From Alphaproteobacteria bacterium (GTDB taxonomy: Bacteria > Pseudomonadota > Alphaproteobacteria > Rhizobiales > Aestuariivirgaceae), in assembly GCA_024640405.1 (NCBI GenBank), contig JAHEFB010000003.1, forward strand, positions 1 to 64,000: a stretch of 64,000 nucleotides of DNA. The letters run 5' to 3'. The position numbers and the translations under genes were made by a program. The notes under the pieces are model-generated. The model was not told the DNA's origin. It worked only from the letters and a program-made list of their open reading frames with translations, and made no database searches. Positions 1 to 7,925 of the stretch are shown one piece after another. Each line of letters opens with the position of its first letter. Position 1 is the first letter of the stretch.

Positions 1-27
1 AGATCGTTGGAATAAGCTCGCGACATA

Positions 28-98
28 TGTGCTGGCCTCCAGTTCCAGCACACATCTTGAATCAAATTACAACCGATTTGGGAATCCCACTTGATTCA
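28..98. other. Two inverted repeats downstream of alaS
   Basis: The 238 bases left of alaS hold no convincing gene. Two inverted repeats are visible: 8-bp arms at 28-35 and 45-52 (TGTGCTGG/CCAGCACA, 9-base loop), and 8-bp arms at 58-65 and 91-98 (TGAATCAA/TTGATTCA, 25-base loop). They lie 140-210 bases past the alaS stop codon in the direction of transcription and could be part of its 3' end. Neither is followed by a T run on either strand, so I do not call a terminator. Confidence 0.3.
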
Positions 99-238
99 CA
101 AAATGCCAGATGTGCTCTAGGCCATCAAGTGTCCTGTCTGTGCGCGGCAATTGCAAAAACCCAAACCCCAGGTCGATATACAGCAACGGTTCCTGAACGG
201 TTGCCGGGCATCCTCAGGAGTTGCAGGTCCGGCTCAGG

Positions 239-2899
239 TCACCCGGCCAGGCCAGCACGTATGGCATCGAGTGCAGCATCAGCGTTGGCCCCGTCCGGGC
301 CTCCGCCCTGCGCCATGTCCGGGCGACCGCCGCCGCCCTTGCCGCCGACCGCTTGCACACCGGCCTTGACCAGATCAATAGCACTGATGCTGTCTGTGAG
401 GTCATCTGTCACGCCCACACCAACCGCAGCCTTGCCGTCATTGACGGCAACCAGTGCGACGACGCCTGATACAACTTGTGCCTTGCCGTCATCGATGGCG
501 CCGCGCAGATCCTTCGGATTCAGACCGTCTAGAACCCGGGCCAGCAGCTTGACGGTGCCAATGTCCTCAATTGCGGCTCCGCCCGAAGAAGTTCCGCCGC
601 CCATGGCCAGTTTCTTCTTCACCTCCGCCAGTTCGCGTTCAAGGTTTTTGCGCTCTTCAACCAGAGCAGCGACCCGCGCCTCCACATCATCGGGAGCCGC
701 CTTCAGCAGTCCCGCAATACGCGACACCTGATTGTCACGTGCTTCCAGGTACTGCCGGGCCGCCTCACCGGCCAGTGCCTCGATGCGCCTGACGCCTGCT
801 GCAGACGCAGCTTCCGATACCACGCGCACTACGCCGATATCGCCCGTGCGGGCTACGTGGGTGCCCCCGCAAAGCTCCATCGAGTATACCTGCTTGTTGC
901 CGCCGCCGGGTTGAACACCCATGGAGACAACGCGCACTTCATCGCCGTACTTTTCACCGAACAGCGCCATGGCGCCTTGCTCGATGGCTTCATCGACACT
1001 CATCAAACGTGTCGACACATCATCATTTTGCAGCACCACCTGGTTGGCAATGTTTTCCACGTGCGCAAGTTCCTCGTCCGACAGGGCCTTCGGATGGGCA
1101 AAGTCAAACCGGAAACGACCCGGCTCCACCAGTGAACCTTTCTGCACAACATGATTGCCCAGCACCTGACGCAATGCCTCATGCACCAGATGGGTGGCAG
1201 AATGGTGAATGCGGTTGCCGGAGCGCCGGTCATGATCGACCTGCATTTCCACCGCCTCCCCTAAAGTGACCTCACCTTCCTCAACAACCGCGACATGAAC
1301 GAACAGGTCACCGAGCCGTTTTTGCGTATCGGTAATTTTGACCCTGGCGCCGCCGGCGGTCTTCATCACCCCTTGATCGCCGGTCTGACCGCCACTTTCC
1401 CCGTAAAACGGCGTCTGATTGACGATTATGGATATCTTGTCACCTTTAGCAGCCGTCTCCAGCATTTTGCCGTCGCCCGTGACAATTGCCGAGATGACCC
1501 CTTCGGCTGCCTCGGTTTCATAGCCGAGGAAGTCGGTCGCGCCGGTCTTGTCACGCACGTCAAACCACAGCGCATCGGTGTTGGTATCACCCGACCCTGC
1601 CCATGCCTTGCGGGCATCGGCTTTCTGTTTGTCCATGGCAGTGTTGAAGGCGTCATTGTCGACCGAGATTTCACGGGCCCGCAACGCATCCTCCGTCAGG
1701 TCGAGCGGAAAACCGTACGTGTCGTACAGCTTGAATGCGACATCTCCGGAAAACCGGTCTCCGGCCTTAAGTCCGGACGACTCTTCATCCAGCATTTTCA
1801 GGCCACGCTCCAGCGTCTTGCGGAACCGGGTTTCCTCCAGCCGCAAGGTCTCGGTTATCAGGTCACCGGCACGCGACAGTTCCGGAAACGCCTGCGCCAT
1901 CTCGCGCTGCAGCGCCGGCACCAGCTTCCACATCAAAGGCTCCGAAACACCCAGCAGTTCCGCATGGCGCATGGCACGGCGCATGATACGCCGCAACACA
2001 TACCCGCGCCCCTCATTGGACGGCAGCACACCGTCGGCAATCAGGAACGAGGTAGCCCGCAGATGATCGGCAATGACCCTGTTTGACGCCTTGTTGGGCC
2101 CGACAGCCTCGACACCCGTCTGCTCTTCTATGGCAGCAATGAGCGACCTGAACAGATCCGTCTCGTAATTGTCATGGCTGCCCTGAAGCAGCGCGGAAAT
2201 TCGCTCAAGACCCATGCCGGTATCTATCGATGGCCGCGGCAGGTCCTGGCGATCATCGATCGTCACCTGTTCATACTGCATGAACACCAGGTTCCAGATT
2301 TCGATGAAACGATCGCCGTCTTCATCAGGGGAACCGGGAGGTCCGCCGGGAATGTGATCTCCATGATCGTAGAAAATTTCCGAACACGGCCCGCAAGGCC
2401 CGGTATCACCCATGGCCCAGAAATTGTCATGCGTCGGAATGCGGATGATCCTGTCGTCGGACAGGCCGGCAATCTTCCTCCACAGTTCAAAGGCCTCATC
2501 GTCCGTATGATAGACTGTCACCAGCAGCCGTCCGGCATCCAGGCCATATTCTTTTGTGATCAGCTTCCAGGCCAGCTCGATGGCGTGTTCCTTGAAGTAG
2601 TCACCGAACGAGAAATTGCCAAGCATCTCGAAAAACGTGTGGTGGCGTGCGGTGTAACCGACATTGTCCAGGTCGTTGTGCTTGCCGCCTGCCCGAACGC
2701 ACTTCTGTGACGTAACGGCCCGGCTGTAGGGTCGTTTCTCAAGTCCGGTAAAGACATTCTTGAACTGCACCATGCCCGCATTGGTGAACATCAGCGTCGG
2801 ATCATTGTGGGGAACAAGGGACGATGATGCCACTTCCTCGTGACCATTTTTCACGAAGTAGTCGAGGAAGGTGGAGCGTATTTCGTTGACGCCTGACAT
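239..2899 (-). CDS. alaS: Alanyl-tRNA synthetase
   Basis: Charges tRNA-Ala with alanine in the cytoplasm and edits mischarged Ser/Gly. The 886-residue product has the usual four-part AlaS layout: the class II catalytic domain (begins [15 protein letters not shown], with the conserved [10 protein letters not shown] and [13 protein letters not shown] segments), the tRNA-recognition region, the editing domain with the zinc ligands HSATH and CGGTH, and the C-terminal C-Ala/DHHA1 domain ending in a Gly-rich [12 protein letters not shown] stretch. The reading frame is open 25 codons further upstream (to 2974), but the family N-terminus matches the ATG at 2899, which I chose. It lies 350 bp downstream of recA on the same strand, an arrangement common in alphaproteobacteria. 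No anomalies are seen. Confidence 0.98.
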   Translation of the reverse strand: MSGVNEIRSTFLDYFVKNGHEEVASSSLVPHNDPTLMFTNAGMVQFKNVFTGLEKRPYSRAVTSQKCVRAGGKHNDLDNVGYTARHHTFFEMLGNFSFGDYFKEHAIELAWKLITKEYGLDAGRLLVTVYHTDDEAFELWRKIAGLSDDRIIRIPTHDNFWAMGDTGPCGPCSEIFYDHGDHIPGGPPGSPDEDGDRFIEIWNLVFMQYEQVTIDDRQDLPRPSIDTGMGLERISALLQGSHDNYETDLFRSLIAAIEEQTGVEAVGPNKASNRVIADHLRATSFLIADGVLPSNEGRGYVLRRIMRRAMRHAELLGVSEPLMWKLVPALQREMAQAFPELSRAGDLITETLRLEETRFRKTLERGLKMLDEESSGLKAGDRFSGDVAFKLYDTYGFPLDLTEDALRAREISVDNDAFNTAMDKQKADARKAWAGSGDTNTDALWFDVRDKTGATDFLGYETEAAEGVISAIVTGDGKMLETAAKGDKISIIVNQTPFYGESGGQTGDQGVMKTAGGARVKITDTQKRLGDLFVHVAVVEEGEVTLGEAVEMQVDHDRRSGNRIHHSATHLVHEALRQVLGNHVVQKGSLVEPGRFRFDFAHPKALSDEELAHVENIANQVVLQNDDVSTRLMSVDEAIEQGAMALFGEKYGDEVRVVSMGVQPGGGNKQVYSMELCGGTHVARTGDIGVVRVVSEAASAAGVRRIEALAGEAARQYLEARDNQVSRIAGLLKAAPDDVEARVAALVEERKNLERELAEVKKKLAMGGGTSSGGAAIEDIGTVKLLARVLDGLNPKDLRGAIDDGKAQVVSGVVALVAVNDGKAAVGVGVTDDLTDSISAIDLVKAGVQAVGGKGGGGRPDMAQGGGPDGANADAALDAIRAGLAG

Positions 2900-2978
2900 G
2901 GGGTGGAAAGCCTGTGTTGAAATGAACAAGTGTGTTGAGGGCGCATTTATACCCGCACCAGTGGTGATGTCCATAAAT

Positions 2979-3039
2979 CCGTGAAATGTTCACGGTTCCG
3001 CAAACACGCAAACGCCCTCCCGGGTGCGGGAAGGCGTTT
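2979..3039. other. Two hairpins in the recA-alaS intergenic region
   Basis: The 350-bp stretch between recA and alaS has no gene. It holds a perfect 7-bp hairpin at 2979-2995 (CCGTGAA/TTCACGG, 3-base loop) and a longer 13-bp stem with one mismatch at 3010-3039 (arms 3010-3022 and 3027-3039, 4-base loop). On the minus strand the small hairpin is followed by ATTTAT, so it may be a weak recA terminator. The pair could equally be a structured alaS leader. The rest of the interval shows nothing I recognise. Confidence 0.4.
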
Positions 3040-3249
3040 GAAGGCAGGGCCTGATGGGGCGTCAGGGATCCTGCAAGGCCGGACCGGATGAGATTAAGTG
3101 GTTTGGGGGAACTCAATCCCGGCACCGGCCAACATTCAGGTTTCGATCTGAAACCGGACTCTACTTACAATTTCATTCAACCAATTTCACCCGGCGCCAC
3201 AGCGCGATACCTGGACTGCTAACCCGCGGCACAACACCCTCTGAGCAGT

Positions 3250-4374
3250 TTACTTGTCCTCGCCGCCGGCTGCGATCGGCAGGTCATCTTCGATGACACC
3301 GTCTGCATCTGCCTTGACGCCGTCAGGATCGGTAATGCGGTCCGCGATGAGGCCGGCGTTCTGGCGAATCGCCGTTTCAATGGCCTTGGCAATATCGGGA
3401 TTGTCGCGCAGGAAGGTTTTCGCATTTTCGCGGCCCTGGCCGACACGCTCGCCATTATAGGAAAACCAGGAGCCGGATTTTTCGACAATACCGCCGGTGA
3501 CGCCAAGATCGAGCAGTTCGCCAACCTTGGAGATACCCTCACCGTACATGATGTCGAACTCAACCTGCCGGAACGGCGGTGCAACCTTGTTCTTCACCAC
3601 TTTCACGCGGGTCTGGTTGCCGACCACCTCGTCACGGTCCTTGATCGCGCCAATCCGGCGGATGTCGAGACGCACCGATGAATAGAATTTCAGCGCATTA
3701 CCGCCTGTCGTGGTTTCCGGGTTACCGAACATCACACCGATCTTCATGCGAATCTGGTTGATGAAAATCACCATGCAGTTGGTCTTGGAGATCGAACCGG
3801 TCAGCTTGCGCAGCGCCTGGCTCATCAAACGAGCCTGCAGACCGGGCAGGGAATCACCCATATCGCCTTCAAGTTCGGCGCGCGGTGTCAGGGCTGCAAC
3901 GGAATCAATCACCAGAACCTCAACGGCACCCGACCGCACCAGGGTATCGGCAATCTCCAGTCCCTGCTCTCCGGTATCCGGCTGGGAAATCAGCAACTCG
4001 TTCACATCCACGCCCAGCTTGCGGGCATAAATCGGATCAAGCGCATGTTCGGCATCAATAAATGCGCAAATACCACCACGTTTCTGACACTCGGCCACAA
4101 CATGCAGCGCCAGCGTTGTCTTGCCGGAGGACTCAGGACCGTAGATTTCAACCACCCGCCCTCTCGGCAGGCCGCCAATTCCAAGCGCAATATCCAGACC
4201 TATGGAGCCTGACGAAATCGCCTCGATTTCAACCGCCGAATTTGCACCCAGCTTCATCACCGAGCCTTTGCCAAAGGCCCGCTCAATCTGCCCCAACGCA
4301 GCTTCCAGAGCCTTTTGCTTGTCCATTGAACCACCTTCCACGACTTTGAGGTTCGCTTGCCCCATGACACTCAT
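3250..4374 (-). CDS. recA: Recombinase RecA
   Basis: Forms filaments on single-stranded DNA, drives strand exchange and triggers LexA self-cleavage in the SOS response. The 374-residue product has the Walker A motif [13 protein letters not shown], the L1/L2 DNA-binding region around the [22 protein letters not shown] stretch, and the acidic C-terminus usual for RecA. Two in-frame starts are possible. The ATG at 4374 is only one base from the AGGAG ribosome site (4376-4380), whereas the ATG at 4365 (MGQANLKVV) has a better 10-base spacing, so the shorter form may be the one made. The gene is monocistronic and has a LexA box upstream. Confidence 0.98.
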   Translation of the reverse strand: MSVMGQANLKVVEGGSMDKQKALEAALGQIERAFGKGSVMKLGANSAVEIEAISSGSIGLDIALGIGGLPRGRVVEIYGPESSGKTTLALHVVAECQKRGGICAFIDAEHALDPIYARKLGVDVNELLISQPDTGEQGLEIADTLVRSGAVEVLVIDSVAALTPRAELEGDMGDSLPGLQARLMSQALRKLTGSISKTNCMVIFINQIRMKIGVMFGNPETTTGGNALKFYSSVRLDIRRIGAIKDRDEVVGNQTRVKVVKNKVAPPFRQVEFDIMYGEGISKVGELLDLGVTGGIVEKSGSWFSYNGERVGQGRENAKTFLRDNPDIAKAIETAIRQNAGLIADRITDPDGVKADADGVIEDDLPIAAGGEDK

Positions 4375-4419
4375 GCTCCTTATTTCACATTGCGTTGTTA
4401 CTCGCCAGACAATCTCTTC

Positions 4420-4467
4420 GTTCCGGCTTTGTTCTGTAGTAATGTACGCATTTTGTTCTCATTGCAA
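4420..4467 (-). promoter_or_regulatory. LexA (SOS) box and promoter of recA
   Basis: Positions 4420-4434 read GTTC-CGGCTTT-GTTC on the plus strand, which is GAAC-N7-GAAC toward recA. This is an exact match to the known alphaproteobacterial LexA operator. A TTGCAA element at 4462-4467 is a plausible -35. With 17-bp spacing the -10 (CATTAC) falls just upstream of the operator, so LexA would cover the transcription start. The operator is about 46 bp upstream of the recA ATG. Confidence 0.85.
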
Positions 4468-4619
4468 GCAAAAAAGTTAAGCGACTGTAATTACAGGGGC
4501 TTCTGACATTTCAGAGGTAATTTTCCGGTCGCCTGACACCACCCGGTGATCATATTGCTACGTGAGTGTGAGCTATCTTTCATGATTCTCGAAGCGGTTC
4601 AAACGGGGCGGCTTGACGC

Positions 4620-4895
4620 GTGCCGTCACTGCGCTGGCCATGTCAGGATCAGCCCGGCAGCGTGGTGGAGTGGATGCAGGCCGGCCGCCGGCCAAGGCAG
4701 ATCGACTATGGCGAAGGGTCAAAGGACAATGGCGGCTTCCCGCCACGGCCTGCACGGTTCACCGGCAACCGTGACTTCGGCAACATAGCCGCCAGTCTGA
4801 GGGCCACCGGCATATCACACGAGGACACCGCAAAGGTCATGGACGGCAACCGGCTGAAATTCTTCGATAACAACTTCGGCCCGGCAAAAACCACC
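4620..4895 (+). pseudogene. Probable C-terminal fragment of an M19 (renal) dipeptidase gene
   Basis: The 557 bp between recA and the Ldh-family gene contain no intact gene, but the plus-strand frame from about 4690 to 4895 translates to a stretch with DFGNIAASLRATGISHEDTA followed by KVMDGNRLKFFDNNFGP. This resembles the C-terminus of membrane dipeptidases (peptidase M19: an 'FPNI..aLl.rGys.edI.kI.GgNfLRvf' pattern). No upstream catalytic part is present, no ribosome site precedes it, and the frame has no stop where the protein should end; it runs on antisense through the neighbouring gene. I read it as a decayed remnant. The match is from memory and only moderately certain. Confidence 0.4.
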
Positions 4896-4931
4896 AATCA
4901 CCCGAAACTGGAAAATTCCGCGATCACCGCA

Positions 4932-5942
4932 TCAACCGGCGGCTGCCTTGATCTGTCCCAGCAAATCCGATGCAACTTCAACCGTGCCGGATGCTTCGGT
5001 CATGCGTCGTGCTTCATATCTTCTCCGGCTGGGCATGCGTACGCCCTCCTGCAACATCATCTCGGAAAACAGCGCCTCGGCGTGCGAGGCCCATCCGGCA
5101 GCATCGCCGAAACGAGCCGGATCAATGGCGATGATCAACTGCCCGCCGCGATTGGCCAGCCCGTCCGGCTCAACCTTCTTAGCAGTCTCGAAGCTGAATG
5201 GTTCGCCCATCAGTGCGCCGGCCATCAATTCAACCATCATCGACACCAGCGCTCCCTTGGCACCGCCAAAGGCCAGGATCGCGCCGCCCTGGACGTCCGC
5301 CGGATTGGTCGACGGGTTGCCGTCCTTGTCGATGATCGTGCCGGGCGGCAACTCTTTGCCCTCACGCGCAGCCATCAGAATTTCGCCATGCGCCTTGGCT
5401 GCGGTAGCCATGTCGAAAATCACTGCTTCGCCATTTTGCCTTGGCCATCCGAAAGCAATCGGATTGGTGCCGAACAACGGTTTGGTGCCACCCGGCGGCG
5501 GCACAATGGGAAACGCGGATGTCATGGCCATCGCCAACAGGCCCTGTTGCGTCATCAACTCCATTTCTGGCCACAGAGCCGCAAAGTGATGCATGTTGGT
5601 CAGCGCCAGGCAGGCAACACCTTGCTGCTTCGCCAGCGCTCCAACATCGCCGGCCATCAGGTTCAGCGACAGCGGCGCGAAACCGTTGTCGCCATCTCCT
5701 CGAATGACGCCCGGTGCCGTCTTTTCCCATGTCGGTTTGGCGGCCGGATTGGCCTTGCCATTGGCAATCGACTTCAGGTATCCCGGCATACGCAGGATGC
5801 CGTGGCTGTGGCAGTGATCCCGTTCTGCCGCACATACCGTTCCGGAGATCGCATCTGCATTGGCATCGTCACATCCCGCCGCCTTCAGGGCCTTGATGCA
5901 GGCCGTGCGCAGGTCGATCAGCTTGATTGTTTCGGTTTTCAT
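4932..5942 (-). CDS. Ldh-family (malate/L-lactate/ureidoglycolate type) NAD(P)-dependent dehydrogenase
   Basis: A 336-residue oxidoreductase of the Ldh_2 family, which includes malate, L-sulfolactate and ureidoglycolate dehydrogenases and the Delta1-piperideine-2-carboxylate reductases. Family signatures are GDGDNGFAPLS, TNMHHFAALWP (position of the catalytic His), GGTKPLFGTNPIAFGWPR and the C-terminal EGVRMPSRRR. Its length is normal for the family. The ATG overlaps the stop of the upstream amidase gene by four bases (ATGA, 5939-5942), so the two are translationally coupled and probably act in one catabolic route, for example amide hydrolysis followed by oxidation or reduction of the product. 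The substrate cannot be read from the sequence. Ureidoglycolate dehydrogenase is one option, but nothing beside it confirms that. Confidence 0.85.
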   Translation of the reverse strand: MKTETIKLIDLRTACIKALKAAGCDDANADAISGTVCAAERDHCHSHGILRMPGYLKSIANGKANPAAKPTWEKTAPGVIRGDGDNGFAPLSLNLMAGDVGALAKQQGVACLALTNMHHFAALWPEMELMTQQGLLAMAMTSAFPIVPPPGGTKPLFGTNPIAFGWPRQNGEAVIFDMATAAKAHGEILMAAREGKELPPGTIIDKDGNPSTNPADVQGGAILAFGGAKGALVSMMVELMAGALMGEPFSFETAKKVEPDGLANRGGQLIIAIDPARFGDAAGWASHAEALFSEMMLQEGVRMPSRRRYEARRMTEASGTVEVASDLLGQIKAAAG

Positions 5943-7294
5943 GACAGCGCTTTCTGCAAAATCGTTTCCACACCGGCGGCGGCATTGAACAATTCAGTGT
6001 CCTGGCCATGCTGGCGCATGATCATGATGCCGGCAGGCGCTTCACCACGTGCCGTCATGGGAATCGAAATCGCGCATGTATCGAGGAAATTTCCGAGAAA
6101 TGTGTTGCGCAGGCACAGGAAATTCAGCGGCCCATAGCGTTCATCCTTTTCCATCTCCGAGATCAGCGGCGGCAAAATCGGCACGGTCGGCAGAATAAAT
6201 CCGTCAAGGCCTGAACATAGACTGGTGAATTTTGCCAGCATGTCCTTGCGCCGCCGGTGTATCCCGATAAGGTCCGGTCCCGTCACATCAAGGCCTGACC
6301 GGATGCGGATGCGAACCATGTGATGATACTCGTCGCCATGCCGCTCCAGCATGTCAGCATGCACCTCCATGGCCTCGGCTGCTGCAATTCCCCCGCTTGC
6401 ATTCAGTTTGGGAAGCTCAGTCAGGTCCGGGAACGGCACTTCGGAAAACACCACACCTGCCTTGCCCAGCGCCTTGATGCTGGCATCAAAGGCTGTTGCA
6501 ACTTCCGGATCCATGGCATCCATCGCCACATGCTGCAGAATGCCGAACCGCAGGGTTGCAGGATCCCTCGCGGCAATATCTGCAGTGCGGTCACCAGCCA
6601 TCATCGCATCGATGGTAGAGCAGCACTGCACCGAATTTGCCAGTGGCCCGACGGTATCCAACGTGTTCGACAACGGAAATACCCCTTCGCGCGGCACCCT
6701 CCCGGTGGAAGACTTGTATCCGGTTATTCCGTTAAACGCAGCCGGCACACGGCAAGACCCGCCGGTATCCGTCCCCAGTCCCATATAGGCCATGCCGTCT
6801 GCAACAGACACCGCAGCACCCGATGACGATCCACCCGGTATCCGGCCGTGCGCCCGGTCCCACACGGACTTTGGCGTTCCGTAATGCGGGTTCACGCCCA
6901 CACCGGAATAGGCAAACTCGGTCATGTTTGTCCGGCCCAGAAATACAAAACCAACCGCCCGCAGACGGGCGACGCAGGTGGCGTCAACAATTGCCGGCTC
7001 ACTGTCTCGCAATATGGTGGAACCCGCTGCTGTCACTTCGCCTGCAACATCGAACAGGTCTTTCAGGGAAATCGGAATGCCCGCATATGGCGACGGTGCA
7101 CGCCCCGCCCTGCGGCGGGAATCCATGAAGTCCGCAGTGGCAATTGCCCCTTCGGCATCGGTGGACAGAAATACCCTGGCCCCTTCACCCGCCTGATCTT
7201 CTATGCGCGCAAGACAGGCTTCCGTCAAACTTCGCGAAGTGGTTTCGCCACTGCCAAGTTGCGATGCAAGTTGCTGTAGGGTTTCGACTATCAT
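5939..7294 (-). CDS. Amidase signature family hydrolase
   Basis: A 451-residue amidase of the GatA/AmiD type with the Ser-cisSer-Lys triad: Lys in GIPISLKDLFDVAG, the cis-Ser in the Gly/Ser-rich loop RIPGGSSSGAAVSVADG, and the nucleophile Ser in GTDTGGSCRVPAA. These enzymes hydrolyse C-N bonds of small amides. It is not GatA itself: gatB and gatC are absent and the C-terminal half differs. It is the first gene of a two-gene unit, with its stop overlapping the start of the Ldh-family dehydrogenase. The ATG at 7294 precedes a normal family N-terminus. It is divergent from the cyclotransferase-like gene at 7373. Confidence 0.9.
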   Translation of the reverse strand: MIVETLQQLASQLGSGETTSRSLTEACLARIEDQAGEGARVFLSTDAEGAIATADFMDSRRRAGRAPSPYAGIPISLKDLFDVAGEVTAAGSTILRDSEPAIVDATCVARLRAVGFVFLGRTNMTEFAYSGVGVNPHYGTPKSVWDRAHGRIPGGSSSGAAVSVADGMAYMGLGTDTGGSCRVPAAFNGITGYKSSTGRVPREGVFPLSNTLDTVGPLANSVQCCSTIDAMMAGDRTADIAARDPATLRFGILQHVAMDAMDPEVATAFDASIKALGKAGVVFSEVPFPDLTELPKLNASGGIAAAEAMEVHADMLERHGDEYHHMVRIRIRSGLDVTGPDLIGIHRRRKDMLAKFTSLCSGLDGFILPTVPILPPLISEMEKDERYGPLNFLCLRNTFLGNFLDTCAISIPMTARGEAPAGIMIMRQHGQDTELFNAAAGVETILQKALS

Positions 7295-7372
7295 TTACGC
7301 AATCCCTGTTGTTCAAAGCTGTTGTTATTGGCAGCATGCCATTATCTGAGAAACACCGGCAAGGCCCCATCC

Positions 7373-7912
7373 ATGCGAACCTGTCTGTACTTCGCCTACG
7401 GCTCCAATCTTCTCTCAACCCGCCTGACTGCGCGCTGTGCTTCGGCACGCGTTGTCGGCGTTGCAATGACCGATGGCTGGACAGTGAGCTTCACCAAACC
7501 GGGCGGCGACGGCTCAGGCAAGGCTGGGCTGGTGCAACGCGATGGCGCCGTTCATCCCGGCGTTGTCTACGAAATTGCGGCGCATGAGATGCCGGTACTG
7601 GACAAGATAGAAGGGCTCGGCCACGGCTACTTCCGGGACGACGATTTTCGGGTGACCATGATTGATGGCAGCAAACCGGTTTCAACTGCAACCTATGTGC
7701 CGCAACGCCACGATCCGGTCCTGAAACCTTTTGACTGGTATCTCGCTCTATGCATAGCCGGCGCGGCCGAAAACAGGTTTGATCAAAAGGTGCTGACAAG
7801 CTTTCAGCAGACACCCTGCAAACCGGACACTGAAGACCATCGCCCTGCCAGACTTGCCGGGCTCGAGGCTCTGAGGGCTGCCGGTCACGACCTGTGGAAG
7901 GCGCTGCTTTAG
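7373..7912 (+). CDS. Gamma-glutamylcyclotransferase-fold protein
   Basis: A 179-residue protein beginning MRTCLYFAYGSNLLSTRL. The (F)AYGSN substrate-binding motif and the acidic residue in DKIEGLGHGYFRDDDF identify the gamma-glutamylcyclotransferase (GGCT) fold, which releases 5-oxoproline from gamma-glutamyl compounds; some members have other amine substrates. The open frame reaches back to a TTG at 7322, but the ATG at 7373 fits the family N-terminus. The gene is convergent with cckA; only 13 bases separate the two stop codons and there is no visible terminator between them. Confidence 0.8.
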   Translation: MRTCLYFAYGSNLLSTRLTARCASARVVGVAMTDGWTVSFTKPGGDGSGKAGLVQRDGAVHPGVVYEIAAHEMPVLDKIEGLGHGYFRDDDFRVTMIDGSKPVSTATYVPQRHDPVLKPFDWYLALCIAGAAENRFDQKVLTSFQQTPCKPDTEDHRPARLAGLEALRAAGHDLWKALL

Positions 7913-7925
7913 GGGTCTTGCAACA

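Noticed and set aside
1295-2086. 263-codon plus-strand open frame across alaS
   Set aside because: It is antisense to the middle of alaS, has no family features and no ribosome site; it reflects codon bias on the other strand.
4896-6137. Continuation of the long plus-strand frame that starts at 4620
   Set aside because: From about 4900 onward it is antisense to the Ldh-family gene and the amidase end; only the first part resembles a protein family.
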